Shown: piece after piece, positions 1 to 7,253 of the stretch
How the letters are laid out: every line of letters begins with the position of its first letter
Numbering within the stretch: the first letter of the stretch is position 1
Origin: Ruminiclostridium sp.
Lineage (GTDB): Bacteria; Bacillota; Clostridia; Oscillospirales; Oscillospiraceae
Reading direction: 5' to 3'
Assembly (NCBI GenBank): GCA_021442645.1
Contig: JABUSR010000046.1
Location: 1-20,130 of the forward strand
Length of the DNA stretch: 20,130 nucleotides
Made by a program: the position numbers and the translations under genes
The notes under the pieces: generated by a model
What the model was told of the DNA's origin: nothing
The model's database searches: none
Seen by the model: only the letters and a program-made list of their open reading frames with translations

Positions 1-148
1 CAAAGGCCGGTCGGTATCCCCCACCGTAAATCTTGGCATGGATCGCCCGCTGTGCCTCCTCATAAGCCTGGTCCTGGATGCGCTGGCGGGAAAGATCTTC
101 TCTCTCCTTCTGCCTGCGCTCTTCCTCGGAAAGGCTGCGCCCCCTCAC
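1..148 (-). CDS. 5' end of an unidentified gene (partial)
   Basis: An open frame starts with GTG at 148-146. This overlaps the TGA stop of nadD-yqeK in a GTGA arrangement and runs off the window edge. The 49 visible residues begin VRGRSLSEEERRQKE and are very hydrophilic, rich in Arg, Glu and Gln, and likely helical. No membrane segment or known motif is visible yet. The overlap suggests translational coupling to the upstream gene as the last visible member of the smc operon. In related Clostridia, a LytR-CpsA-Psr cell-wall ligase often follows nadD-yqeK, and such proteins can have a charged cytoplasmic N-terminus. That identity is only a guess from gene order. Confidence 0.55.
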   Translation of the reverse strand, partial: MRGRSLSEEERRQKEREDLSRQRIQDQAYEEAQRAIHAKIYGGGYRPAF

Positions 149-1353
149 TGGGACCGCCCCCTTAGCTCATCCAAGGTACCCTGGGTATTCCGATGAATGG
201 GAACCCCCCGGCCCTGCAGGTCCTCCACGTTCATCTCCAGGCCCAGGAGCATGGCCTGATCCAGGTCTTCCCAGACCAGGCGGCGCATCTCCTCCACCCC
301 GTCGAAGTCCCGGTTTGGCTCCATATAATCGGCCAGATAGAGGATCTTGTCAAAGGTAGTCATGCCGGGTTTTCCGGTGGTATGGCAGAAGATAGCGTCA
401 TAGACATCATCGGGCTCCCCAAAGACGTACTTGGCCATGGCGGCCCCCGTCTTGGAGTGGAGAAGCTTGGCCGACTCCCGCTCCAGCTCGTCCAGTTCTA
501 TGCCGTACTTGTCGCAGGTCTCCACCTGGGGACCCAGTTCCCAGTACTTGGTGCAGTCGTGCAGGATGGCCGCCCGGCGGGCCTTGTCCGGATCCACGCC
601 CCAGAACTTGGCCAGGGCCACTGCTGTCTCCTCCGTTCCCTTGATGTGGCGCAGCCGCTTGGCCCGCACCATGGAGTAGGAAACGGCCCGCAGGTGCTTG
701 TCACTTAGGTTCTTCAAATCGGCCTTGGTGCCAAAGAGCCCTTCCTTCAGGATATACCCGTAGATGGGCTGATACAGATACTCGGCCGGGTCCACATTGC
801 CGCCGTTCCATTCGGCGGCCAGCATCCTACGCAGGTCCCGGGATGCAATCTCCCGAACCTGGGGCAGGCTCACGATGGTCGTCCGGGCGTGGAACCGCTC
901 CGACAGATACCGGCTCTGTTCCTCAAACATCTCGCCTGTGTCATCATGGCTGCGGGAAAAGGCCGCCAGCCCAGCGTACCGGAAGATGCGCTCCGGCTGG
1001 TACCAGTTCTGTACAGTCAGGAACATATCCGTTCCCATAAGCCACCACAGCTCGTCATCCGGGAACATCTCATGAAGTTCCTCCACGGTGTCTGCCGTGT
1101 AGCTCTTACCCTCCCGCTTCAACTCCATGTCGGAAGCCTCCGCCCGGGGGCCCAGTCCGTCGGCCATCAGCGCCGCCATCTCCAGCCTCTGCTGGGGGCT
1201 GGCTGTGTCACTGGATAGCCCCTTGTGAGGGGGCTCAAAGTCAGGGATGATGATCAGTCGGTCCAGCTCCAGCTGCTGCATAGCGGCACGCGCCGCCTCC
1301 ATATGTCCCAGATGAGGCGGGTCAAAGGTCCCGCCGTAAATTCCGATTTTCAC
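145..1353 (-). CDS. nadD: Bifunctional nicotinate-nucleotide adenylyltransferase / YqeK-type HD hydrolase
   Basis: This 402-residue protein is a natural fusion. Residues 1-205 are NadD, which adenylates nicotinate mononucleotide from ATP in NAD synthesis. They carry the nucleotidyltransferase motif GGTFDPPHLGH (7-17) and a late IASRDLRR (169-176), matching the family's ISSTxIR motif. Residues from about 212 to the end are an HD-domain protein of the YqeK type, with H236, the HD pair H265-D266 in AILHDCTK, H299, H324 and D342 as metal-ligand candidates. YqeK proteins split diadenosine tetraphosphate symmetrically into ADP, so the second half may remove a stress nucleotide. In many Bacillota the two are separate adjacent genes. 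The start is GTG at 1353, with AGGTG upstream. The gene lies 62 bases after yhbY and its stop overlaps the next start. Confidence 0.93.
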   Translation of the reverse strand: MKIGIYGGTFDPPHLGHMEAARAAMQQLELDRLIIIPDFEPPHKGLSSDTASPQQRLEMAALMADGLGPRAEASDMELKREGKSYTADTVEELHEMFPDDELWWLMGTDMFLTVQNWYQPERIFRYAGLAAFSRSHDDTGEMFEEQSRYLSERFHARTTIVSLPQVREIASRDLRRMLAAEWNGGNVDPAEYLYQPIYGYILKEGLFGTKADLKNLSDKHLRAVSYSMVRAKRLRHIKGTEETAVALAKFWGVDPDKARRAAILHDCTKYWELGPQVETCDKYGIELDELERESAKLLHSKTGAAMAKYVFGEPDDVYDAIFCHTTGKPGMTTFDKILYLADYMEPNRDFDGVEEMRRLVWEDLDQAMLLGLEMNVEDLQGRGVPIHRNTQGTLDELRGRSQ

Positions 1354-1415
1354 GTCGTTTTCACCTGATCCTTTCCTGTTCGCACGGTCACAGGGTGCAA
1401 GGTTGACCCCTCTCT

Positions 1416-1748
1416 TTATCGCGGGATCGCTGCCTTCTTTTTATCTTTTACCAGTACGATTTTATCTTTCTTTTCCTTATTGTGGCTCTCCCGATAGAGA
1501 ACGAACTTGGTCCCAATCACCTGAACTACCTCGCTGCGGCTGCACTTGCCCAACTCCTCAGCGGCCTCTCTGGCTGTAAGCATGGAATTTTCCAGGACAC
1601 GGCACTTGATAAGCTCCCGGGACTCCAAGGCATCGTTGGCCTGCTTCACCAGGTTCTCGCCAATGCCCTCCTTCCCGATGATCAGGATGGTATCCAGGCC
1701 GTTGGCCATACCCCGCAGCTGAGCTCTCTGTTTACTGGTCAGTTCCAT
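1416..1748 (-). CDS. yhbY: YhbY-family CRM-domain RNA-binding protein (ribosome assembly)
   Basis: This 110-residue basic protein matches the YhbY/CRM family, which binds RNA and associates with pre-50S ribosomal particles. It starts MELTSKQRAQLRGMAN, has the GKEGIGEN loop at about 26-33 that corresponds to the conserved GxxG RNA-binding loop, and continues with the usual NDALESRELIK helix and a VQVIGTKFVLYR strand. The last 20 residues are Lys-rich and probably disordered. The ATG at 1748 is preceded by GGGAGAAG and lies inside the end of rdgB (17-base overlap), so the two are translationally linked. In this operon it sits between nucleotide-pool cleaning and NAD synthesis genes. Family assignment is secure; its exact client RNA is not known from sequence. 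Confidence 0.92.
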   Translation of the reverse strand: MELTSKQRAQLRGMANGLDTILIIGKEGIGENLVKQANDALESRELIKCRVLENSMLTAREAAEELGKCSRSEVVQVIGTKFVLYRESHNKEKKDKIVLVKDKKKAAIPR

Positions 1749-2331
1749 TCTGTTTCTTCTCCCATTCTTTCTTGAATTCCCGCAGGGCGTTTCCCCTGTG
1801 TGAAATACCGTTCTTTTCCTCGGCAGTCAGTTCTGCCATCGACTTGCCCATTTCAGGCAGCCAGAACACAGGATCGTAGCCAAACCCGCCCTCACCGGTG
1901 GGGCCATCGGCAACCATACCTTCACACTTCCCCCGGGACACGATCTCTGTCCCATCGGGGAATGCGCAGCAGATGACGCTGACAAACCGGCATGCCCGGT
2001 CGGTCTTACCCTCCATATTCTTCAGCAGAAGCTGCCAGCGGCCCGTGTCGTCCAGGCCCTCCCCGCCATAGCGGGCGGAGTAGACCCCGGGCGCTCCACC
2101 CAGGGCGTCCACCACCAGGCCAGAGTCATCCGCAATAGCAGGCAGGCCGGTGGCCTTCATGATAGCCTCTGCCTTGATCCGCGCATTTTCTTCAAAGGTG
2201 GTCCCGGTTTCCTCCGGCTCGATATCCACCCCCACATCAGCCTGAGAAAGGATTTCTACCCCCACCTCGGCCAAGATGGTCCGCATTTCTGCCATTTTCT
2301 TCTTATTATGGCTGGCCAGAACTGCTTTCAT
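1732..2331 (-). CDS. rdgB: XTP/dITP diphosphatase (RdgB/HAM1 family)
   Basis: This 199-residue protein hydrolyses non-canonical purine triphosphates (XTP, ITP, dITP) to the monophosphate plus pyrophosphate and keeps them out of nucleic acids. Family motifs appear in order: SHNKKK near the N-terminus (7-12), EETGTTFEENA (41-51), ADDSGL (67-72), SARYGG, GFGYDPVF, and SHRGNAL near the C-terminus. A longer in-frame reading upstream exists but falls inside rph. The ATG at 2331-2329 is preferred because it gives the usual family N-terminus (MKAVLASHN) and shares one base with the rph stop (TAATG). The 3' end overlaps yhbY by 17 bases. The rph-rdgB pairing is common in bacteria. Confidence 0.95.
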   Translation of the reverse strand: MKAVLASHNKKKMAEMRTILAEVGVEILSQADVGVDIEPEETGTTFEENARIKAEAIMKATGLPAIADDSGLVVDALGGAPGVYSARYGGEGLDDTGRWQLLLKNMEGKTDRACRFVSVICCAFPDGTEIVSRGKCEGMVADGPTGEGGFGYDPVFWLPEMGKSMAELTAEEKNGISHRGNALREFKKEWEKKQNGTDQ

Positions 2332-3053
2332 TATGCCGTTCCTCCCAGAATGTCCTGCTGGAGTTTCTGGAGTTCCCGGATGCCCTTGGCACACAGCTCC
2401 ACCAGTTTCTGCTGTTCCTCGATGGTAAAGGCCCGGCCCTCCCCGGTACCCTGGATCTCCACCAGGCGGCCGTCTCCGGTCATGACACAGTTCAGATCCA
2501 CCATGGCGTTGGAGTCCTCCTCATAGCACAGGTCCAGCAGGGCCTCATCCTCCACGATACCGGCGGAGACCGCCGCCACAGGGGACAGGATGGGATTTTG
2601 CCGGATTTCTCCATCTTCCATGAGTTTGCGGATAGCCAGGCACATGGCCACATAGCCACCGGTGACCGAGGCCGTGCGGGTGCCTCCGTCTCCCTGGAGA
2701 ACGTCGCAGTCTATGGTGATGGCCCGCTCGCCCAGCTTTTTCATATCTACCGCTGCCCGGAGGGCACGCCCCACCAGACGCTGGATCTCAGCAGAACGGG
2801 GAGAAAGCTTCAGCTTGGAGATGTCTCTCCTGCTCCGCTCCCGGTTGGCCCGGGGCAACATGGAGTACTCAGCGGTGACCCAGCCCTCCCCATAGGGGAC
2901 GTGGGGCGGGGTGCGGTCCTCTACGCTGGCGGTGCACAGCACCTGGGTGTTGCCGCAGCGGATAAGGCAACTCCCCTCCGCAAATTTATTGATATTGGGA
3001 ATGATCTCCACAGGGCGGAGTTCATCGTTTTTTCTTCCGTCGATTCGGTTCAT
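2331..3053 (-). CDS. rph: Ribonuclease PH
   Basis: This 240-residue phosphorolytic 3'-5' exoribonuclease trims tRNA 3' ends, using phosphate and releasing nucleoside diphosphates. It has the typical start MNRIDGRKNDELRP, the active-site stretch around RTPPHVPYGEGWVTAEYSML, the RSRRDISK loop, and the phosphate-binding DVLQGDGGTRTASVTGG region with GGTRTAS. Length agrees with the family (about 240-260). The frame is open upstream to 3140, but the ATG at 3053 follows AAAAAGGAG with normal spacing and gives the conserved N-terminus, so the longer form is rejected. That ribosome site directly follows the ftsY stop (13-base gap). The stop overlaps the rdgB start by one base. Confidence 0.95.
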   Translation of the reverse strand: MNRIDGRKNDELRPVEIIPNINKFAEGSCLIRCGNTQVLCTASVEDRTPPHVPYGEGWVTAEYSMLPRANRERSRRDISKLKLSPRSAEIQRLVGRALRAAVDMKKLGERAITIDCDVLQGDGGTRTASVTGGYVAMCLAIRKLMEDGEIRQNPILSPVAAVSAGIVEDEALLDLCYEEDSNAMVDLNCVMTGDGRLVEIQGTGEGRAFTIEEQQKLVELCAKGIRELQKLQQDILGGTA

Positions 3054-3066
3054 GGTATGCTCCTTT

Positions 3067-3933
3067 TTATACCAGTGCCTGTACAAACTCTTCTGCGTGG
3101 AAAGGCTGCAGGTCGTCGATCCCTTCGCCCAGGCCCACATATTTCACAGGCAGTCCCATTTCCTTGGCGATGGCCAGGACGATACCGCCCTTGGCCGTGC
3201 CGTCCAGTTTGGTGAGGACAATCCCTGTAATTCCAGCACTCTCGCTGAACTGCTTTGCCTGAATCAGCCCGTTCTGTCCGGTGGTAGCGTCCAGTACCAG
3301 CAGGACTTCCTTGGTGCTGGTCTCCCCTTCCCGGTCGATGACCCGGCGGATTTTGTTCAGCTCATTCATCAGGTTCTGCTTATTGTGCAGCCGTCCTGCA
3401 GTATCTACGATAACCACGTCCGCCTTTCGGGCCCTGGCCGCACTCATGGCATCAAAGACCACGGCGGCCGGATCAGAGCCCTCCCCGTGCTTGATGATAT
3501 CCACCTTAGCCCGATCTGCCCAGATGGTCAGCTGCTCGGAGGCTGCAGCGCGGAATGTGTCCCCGGCGGCCAGCAGGACCCGGTTACCCTCGTTTTTCAG
3601 CGCATGAGCCAGCTTACCGATGGTTGTGGTCTTGCCTACGCCATTGACGCCGATCATCAGAATGACAGCAGGCTTGCCGGACAGATCTAGGCTTACCTCG
3701 CCCACATCCAGCATCTCCACCAAGATCTCTCTCAGGCAGGCCTTCACCTCTTCGGGGTCCTTGATTTTCCGCTCCTTGGCTCGGTTTCGGAGTTCCTCCA
3801 CCGCCTCCAGGGTCGTGTCCATTCCCATGTCGGAGAGGATGAGGCTCTCTTCCAGTTCCTCATAAAACTCCTCGTCCACAGAGAATATCCCTGAAAACAC
3901 GCTTAATTTTTTGACTTTATCGAACAGTCCCAT
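3067..3933 (-). CDS. ftsY: Signal recognition particle receptor FtsY
   Basis: This 288-residue SRP-type GTPase docks SRP-ribosome complexes at the cytoplasmic membrane for co-translational insertion. An N-domain helical bundle (about 1-85) precedes the G-domain, with G1 GVNGVGKT (95-102), DTFRAAA (125-131), G3 DTAGR (177-181), G4 TKLD (241-244), and the C-terminal GLGEGIDDLQPF closing motif. The long acidic A-domain of E. coli FtsY is missing, as is usual in Gram-positive bacteria, and the protein begins with the short amphipathic MGLFDKVKKL. The ATG at 3933 follows AGGAGGAA and lies 15 bases after the smc stop. The smc-ftsY order is conserved across Bacillota. Confidence 0.96.
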   Translation of the reverse strand: MGLFDKVKKLSVFSGIFSVDEEFYEELEESLILSDMGMDTTLEAVEELRNRAKERKIKDPEEVKACLREILVEMLDVGEVSLDLSGKPAVILMIGVNGVGKTTTIGKLAHALKNEGNRVLLAAGDTFRAAASEQLTIWADRAKVDIIKHGEGSDPAAVVFDAMSAARARKADVVIVDTAGRLHNKQNLMNELNKIRRVIDREGETSTKEVLLVLDATTGQNGLIQAKQFSESAGITGIVLTKLDGTAKGGIVLAIAKEMGLPVKYVGLGEGIDDLQPFHAEEFVQALV

Positions 3934-3948
3934 AGGGTGTTCCTCCTG

Positions 3949-6900
3949 TTAATCTGTGTTCAGCAGGGCTTCCGCCTGCTTGAGATCCAGCTTCAGCACC
4001 TTGCTGACACCCTGACGCTCCATGGTGACACCGTAGAGCAAATCAGCGGCCTCCATGGTATCCCGGCGGTGGGTAATAAAGATAAACTGGGTCTCCCTGC
4101 CCATGTCCTGCAGGTATCGGATGAAGCGTGCCCCATTGCTCTCGTCCAGCGCCGCCTCGATCTCGTCCACCACGCAGAAAGGAGCGGGATGGACCTTGAG
4201 AATGGCGAAGTACAGAGCAATCGCCACCAGGGACCGCTCGCCGCCGGACAGCAGGCTGATCGTCCGCAGCGTCTTACCCGGGGGCTGAACGCGGATGTCG
4301 ATGCCGCAGTTCAGGGGATCCTCCCCGTCCTCCAGCACCAGGGCTCCCTGACCACCGCCGAAAAGATCAGCAAAGGTCTGGACAAACGCCTCCTGGATCC
4401 GGGCAAACTCCCGCAGGAAGATTCCCTCCATCTCGTCCGTGATACCGTCGATGACCCCTTCCAGCTCCTGCCGGGCAATCTCTACGTCGGTCTTCTGGTC
4501 GTTCAGATAGGTATAACGCTCCTCCACCCGCTGGAATTCCTCCAGCGCCCCCAGATTCACCTGGCCAAGGGTGCGGATGGCATCGTTTAGCTGTCCCACC
4601 CGGCGGGTTGCTTTGGCACGGCTTTCCAGCGAGATACGCTCCGACTGCGCCCCCTGGTGGGTCACTGCGTAGGTGTCCCACAGCTTGTCCAGCAGGCGAG
4701 ATTCCTCCATAGATGCCTGGAGGCATTTTTGCTCCAGAGCAGCGGACTCCCGCTGAAGCCGGAGCTGGAGCTCGTTTTTCTCTCTGGCCTGTCGATCTAA
4801 CTGCGTCCGCTCCTGCTCCATACGGAGCTTTTCCTGAGTAAATCGGCGCAGTTGGTTCTCCAAAGAGGTCTTCTCTCCGGCCAAACGACTTTCCTCTGTT
4901 TCTAAGCCGGCAATCTCACGCTGAAGGCTCTCATTTTCTCGGTCATATCCTTCCAGCAGGGCTTCCTGCCGGGCTTTGTCTGCCAGGGCTGCAGTCTGCT
5001 GGCTGGTAAGTTGGGCCAGCAGAGGCTCGAAGGCCCGAAGTTCTGCCTGAAGGGCAGCCAGCTTCTCCCGCAACTCGGCTACCGTTCGCTCCTGTCGGGT
5101 CTGTGTCTCAAGTAAAACAGGGTCGACCTCCCCTGTCTGCAGACCCTCCAGCTGGGCGGCTGCCGCCCGGGCGGCACCCCTGGCCTGTTCCAGTTCCCGT
5201 TCTCTGGTCTGCAGGTCTCTGCGGGCCTGGCTTGCCTTTTCCCGGGTCTCAGTCTCCTCAGCCGCTCGGGAGAGGATACCCCCTTTGCGGTTTACGGAAC
5301 CACCGGTCATAGACCCGCCGGGCCGTAGAATCTCCCCGTCCAGGGTAACCACCGGGAACCGATAGCTTCTGGCTTTGGCCAGACGGACGCCGTGGTCCAA
5401 TTCGTCCACCACCACGGTCCTCCCCAGAAGGGACCGGACTGCCGGGCGGCATTTCTCATCGCAGTCTACCAGATCGGCAGCCACAGCCAGGAAGCCGGGT
5501 TCCTTCTCAATCCCCTCTTCCCGCAAAAGGTTCGGCCGCATAGCAGTCAGCGGAAGACAGGTGACCCGTCCCCCGTCCCGCCGCTTCAACATCTCCAGAA
5601 CCGCCTTACCTGCCTGCTCGTCCTCCACAAGGAGGTTCTGCATGGCACCGCCCAAGGCAGTCTCCAATGCAACGGTATACCGGGAAGGCACCCGGAAGAT
5701 TTGCCCCACAGGGCCCAGCACGCCGTGCAGGCCCCCCCGCCGAGCTGCTTCCATGGCAGTCTTCACGCCCTTGGTGTAGCCCTCGTAGACCCGGGACATA
5801 TCCTCCAGGAGTTTTACTCGGGATGTCAGCGCGTTCTCCTCCATACGCTGGGCCACCCATGCCTCCTCCGCCTGTTTTTCTAACAGGCGGCATCTGTCCA
5901 GAGCCTCTCGTCCCTGGCGGATGGATTCCTCTCGGCTACACTGGGCTTCCCTGCGCTGGGCTAGGATTCGGTCGGCTTTCTCTTGGGCCTGTGTCAGTTC
6001 TGCACGGCAGCTCTCGGTCTGATCCTGCAGGTCTGCCAGCCGTTCCCGTTGGAGGCTCATATCAGCCTCCACTCCCGCCTGACGAGCACTCTTTTCTTCC
6101 AGCTCTTCCCGCAAATGGCGGGCACTGGACAGATTATGTTGGATGCGCCCCTGCAGCAACGCCGTGCGTTGCTGTCCGGCACGCAGCTCGGATTCTGTTT
6201 CACTGAGTTGGGCCCTCAGAGTCTCCCCTTCAGCCTCCAGTTCGTGGAGTCGGAGGAGGGTCTCCCCGGCCCGGCTGTACAGTTGGTCGGTCTCTTTGGT
6301 GCATCTCTCCAGGTCACGGATGGCACCCTCGTGGTCCCGACGGAGCTGGCCGGATTTCTCCCTCTGCTCCTCCAGCTGGTCCATCCACAGGGAAATCTCC
6401 AATGCCCGCAACTCGGTCTTCAGCTCCTGATACTTTTGGGCGGTCTCCGCCTGGGCCTTCAACGGCCCCCGCTGGAGCTCCAGCTCCTCCAATTTATCGC
6501 CGATGCGCAGGAGGTTCTCCCTCGTACGTTCCAGCTTTCGCTGGGTCTCTTCCTTTTGGTGACGGCAGTGGGATATCCCAGCCGCCTCCTCAAAAATCTC
6601 CCGGCGCTGGGTGCTCTTAGCCGAGAGGATCTCATCGATCTTGCCCTGGCCGATGAGGGCGTAGCCCTCCTGCCCCAGTCCGGTATCCATAAAGAACTCG
6701 TTCACGTCGCGCAGACGGACCTGCCGCTGGTTCAGATAGTACTCGTTCTCGCCGGACCGATAACACCGGCGGGTGACCGTGACCTCTTCCTCCCCGTCGG
6801 GCAGAAGCTCGCCGCAGTCTTCCAGAACCAGTGAGACTTGCGCAAAGCCCTGGCGCTGCCGCCCCTGGGCTCCGCCAAAAATCACATCCTCCATCTTGCC

Positions 6901-7074
6901 TCCCCGGAGCTGTCGGGCAGACTGCTCTCCCAGGACCCATCGGACAGCATCGGACAGGTTAGACTTGCCGCTTCCGTTGGGCCCCACGATGGCGGTAAGG
7001 GGATAATCAAAAGAGAGCACCGTCTTATCCGGAAAGGACTTAAAGCCCTGAAGTTCCAGTGATTTCAGCCGCAA
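3949..7074 (-). CDS. smc: Chromosome segregation ATPase Smc (short-armed)
   Basis: Smc is the condensin ATPase that, with ScpA and ScpB, extrudes and aligns DNA arms behind replication origins. The N-terminal head has Walker A GPNGSGKSN (31-39) and a Q-loop region. Coiled coil runs from about 170 to 430. The hinge (about 432-600) begins at EGYTKGVK and GLHGVLGPVG and ends near GGSMTGGSVNRKGG. The return coil runs to about 860. The C-terminal head carries the signature LLSGGERS (941-948) and Walker B FCVVDEIEAALDE (966-978). At 1041 residues it is clearly shorter than the usual 1150-1200, with both arms reduced. The start is TTG at 7074, six bases after GGGGGAG; no better start exists upstream. 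It heads the operon. Confidence 0.95.
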   Translation of the reverse strand: MRLKSLELQGFKSFPDKTVLSFDYPLTAIVGPNGSGKSNLSDAVRWVLGEQSARQLRGGKMEDVIFGGAQGRQRQGFAQVSLVLEDCGELLPDGEEEVTVTRRCYRSGENEYYLNQRQVRLRDVNEFFMDTGLGQEGYALIGQGKIDEILSAKSTQRREIFEEAAGISHCRHQKEETQRKLERTRENLLRIGDKLEELELQRGPLKAQAETAQKYQELKTELRALEISLWMDQLEEQREKSGQLRRDHEGAIRDLERCTKETDQLYSRAGETLLRLHELEAEGETLRAQLSETESELRAGQQRTALLQGRIQHNLSSARHLREELEEKSARQAGVEADMSLQRERLADLQDQTESCRAELTQAQEKADRILAQRREAQCSREESIRQGREALDRCRLLEKQAEEAWVAQRMEENALTSRVKLLEDMSRVYEGYTKGVKTAMEAARRGGLHGVLGPVGQIFRVPSRYTVALETALGGAMQNLLVEDEQAGKAVLEMLKRRDGGRVTCLPLTAMRPNLLREEGIEKEPGFLAVAADLVDCDEKCRPAVRSLLGRTVVVDELDHGVRLAKARSYRFPVVTLDGEILRPGGSMTGGSVNRKGGILSRAAEETETREKASQARRDLQTRERELEQARGAARAAAAQLEGLQTGEVDPVLLETQTRQERTVAELREKLAALQAELRAFEPLLAQLTSQQTAALADKARQEALLEGYDRENESLQREIAGLETEESRLAGEKTSLENQLRRFTQEKLRMEQERTQLDRQAREKNELQLRLQRESAALEQKCLQASMEESRLLDKLWDTYAVTHQGAQSERISLESRAKATRRVGQLNDAIRTLGQVNLGALEEFQRVEERYTYLNDQKTDVEIARQELEGVIDGITDEMEGIFLREFARIQEAFVQTFADLFGGGQGALVLEDGEDPLNCGIDIRVQPPGKTLRTISLLSGGERSLVAIALYFAILKVHPAPFCVVDEIEAALDESNGARFIRYLQDMGRETQFIFITHRRDTMEAADLLYGVTMERQGVSKVLKLDLKQAEALLNTD

Positions 7075-7080
7075 GACGCT

Positions 7081-7090
7081 CTCCCCCTTA
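7081..7090 (-). promoter_or_regulatory. Ribosome binding site fixing the TTG start of smc
   Basis: On the minus strand TAAGGGGGAG lies six bases before the TTG at 7074. It supports the non-ATG start, whose first residues (MRLKSLELQGFKSF) match the conserved Smc N-terminus. Confidence 0.75.
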
Positions 7091-7120
7091 TAATAAAAGA
7101 ATATAATTCATTTTATTATA
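7089..7120. repeat. Perfect 10-bp inverted repeat covering the smc -10 box and leader
   Basis: The arms TATAATAAAA (7089-7098) and TTTTATTATA (7111-7120) are exact reverse complements with a 12-base spacer, which itself holds GAAT-ata-ATTC. One arm contains the -10 hexamer and the other adjoins the ribosome site. Because one arm lies upstream of the expected transcript start, this is better read as a DNA operator than an RNA hairpin. It is AT-only, so chance symmetry is easier than for a mixed sequence. Confidence 0.5.
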
Positions 7121-7143
7121 GCAATTCCCCACTCGTTTTGCAA
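7115..7143 (-). promoter_or_regulatory. Sigma-A-type promoter of the smc operon
   Basis: On the minus strand TTGCAA (7143-7138) and a perfect TATAAT (7120-7115) are separated by exactly 17 bases. Transcription should begin around 7106-7109, about 35 bases before the smc start codon. Both boxes lie within inverted repeats described separately, so the promoter is probably regulated. Confidence 0.78.
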
Positions 7144-7153
7144 CGGGGAATTG
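7122..7153. repeat. Perfect 9-bp inverted repeat flanking the smc -35 box
   Basis: CAATTCCCC (7122-7130) and GGGGAATTG (7145-7153) are exact reverse complements around a 14-base spacer that contains the -35 box. A further small palindrome GGGAA-TTG-TTCCC (7146-7158) shares the outer arm. This is a plausible repressor or activator site. The protein that would bind it is not identifiable here. Confidence 0.55.
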
Positions 7154-7195
7154 TTCCCAACCTGGTTTTTCCGTCCCTGATCTCTCCCGCACACA

Positions 7196-7234
7196 GAAAA
7201 GGCCCCTGCCGCCGGTATTCCGGCAGCAGGGGTC
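7196..7234 (-). terminator. Rho-independent terminator of the Rh channel gene
   Basis: A 15-bp stem with two G-U wobbles (7201-7215 with 7220-7234) encloses a 4-base loop and is followed on the minus strand by TTTTCTG. It lies about 20 bases after the channel stop codon and just upstream of the smc promoter region, insulating the two units. Confidence 0.9.
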
Positions 7235-7253
7235 TTGATTGTGATAAGATTGC

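Noticed and set aside
2332..2394. N-terminal extension of RdgB
   Set aside because: It lies in rph and lacks family similarity. The TAATG junction gives the normal N-terminus.
3054..3140. N-terminal extension of RNase PH
   Set aside because: It would overlap ftsY by 74 bases and is unlike the family N-terminus. The ATG at 3053 has a strong ribosome site.
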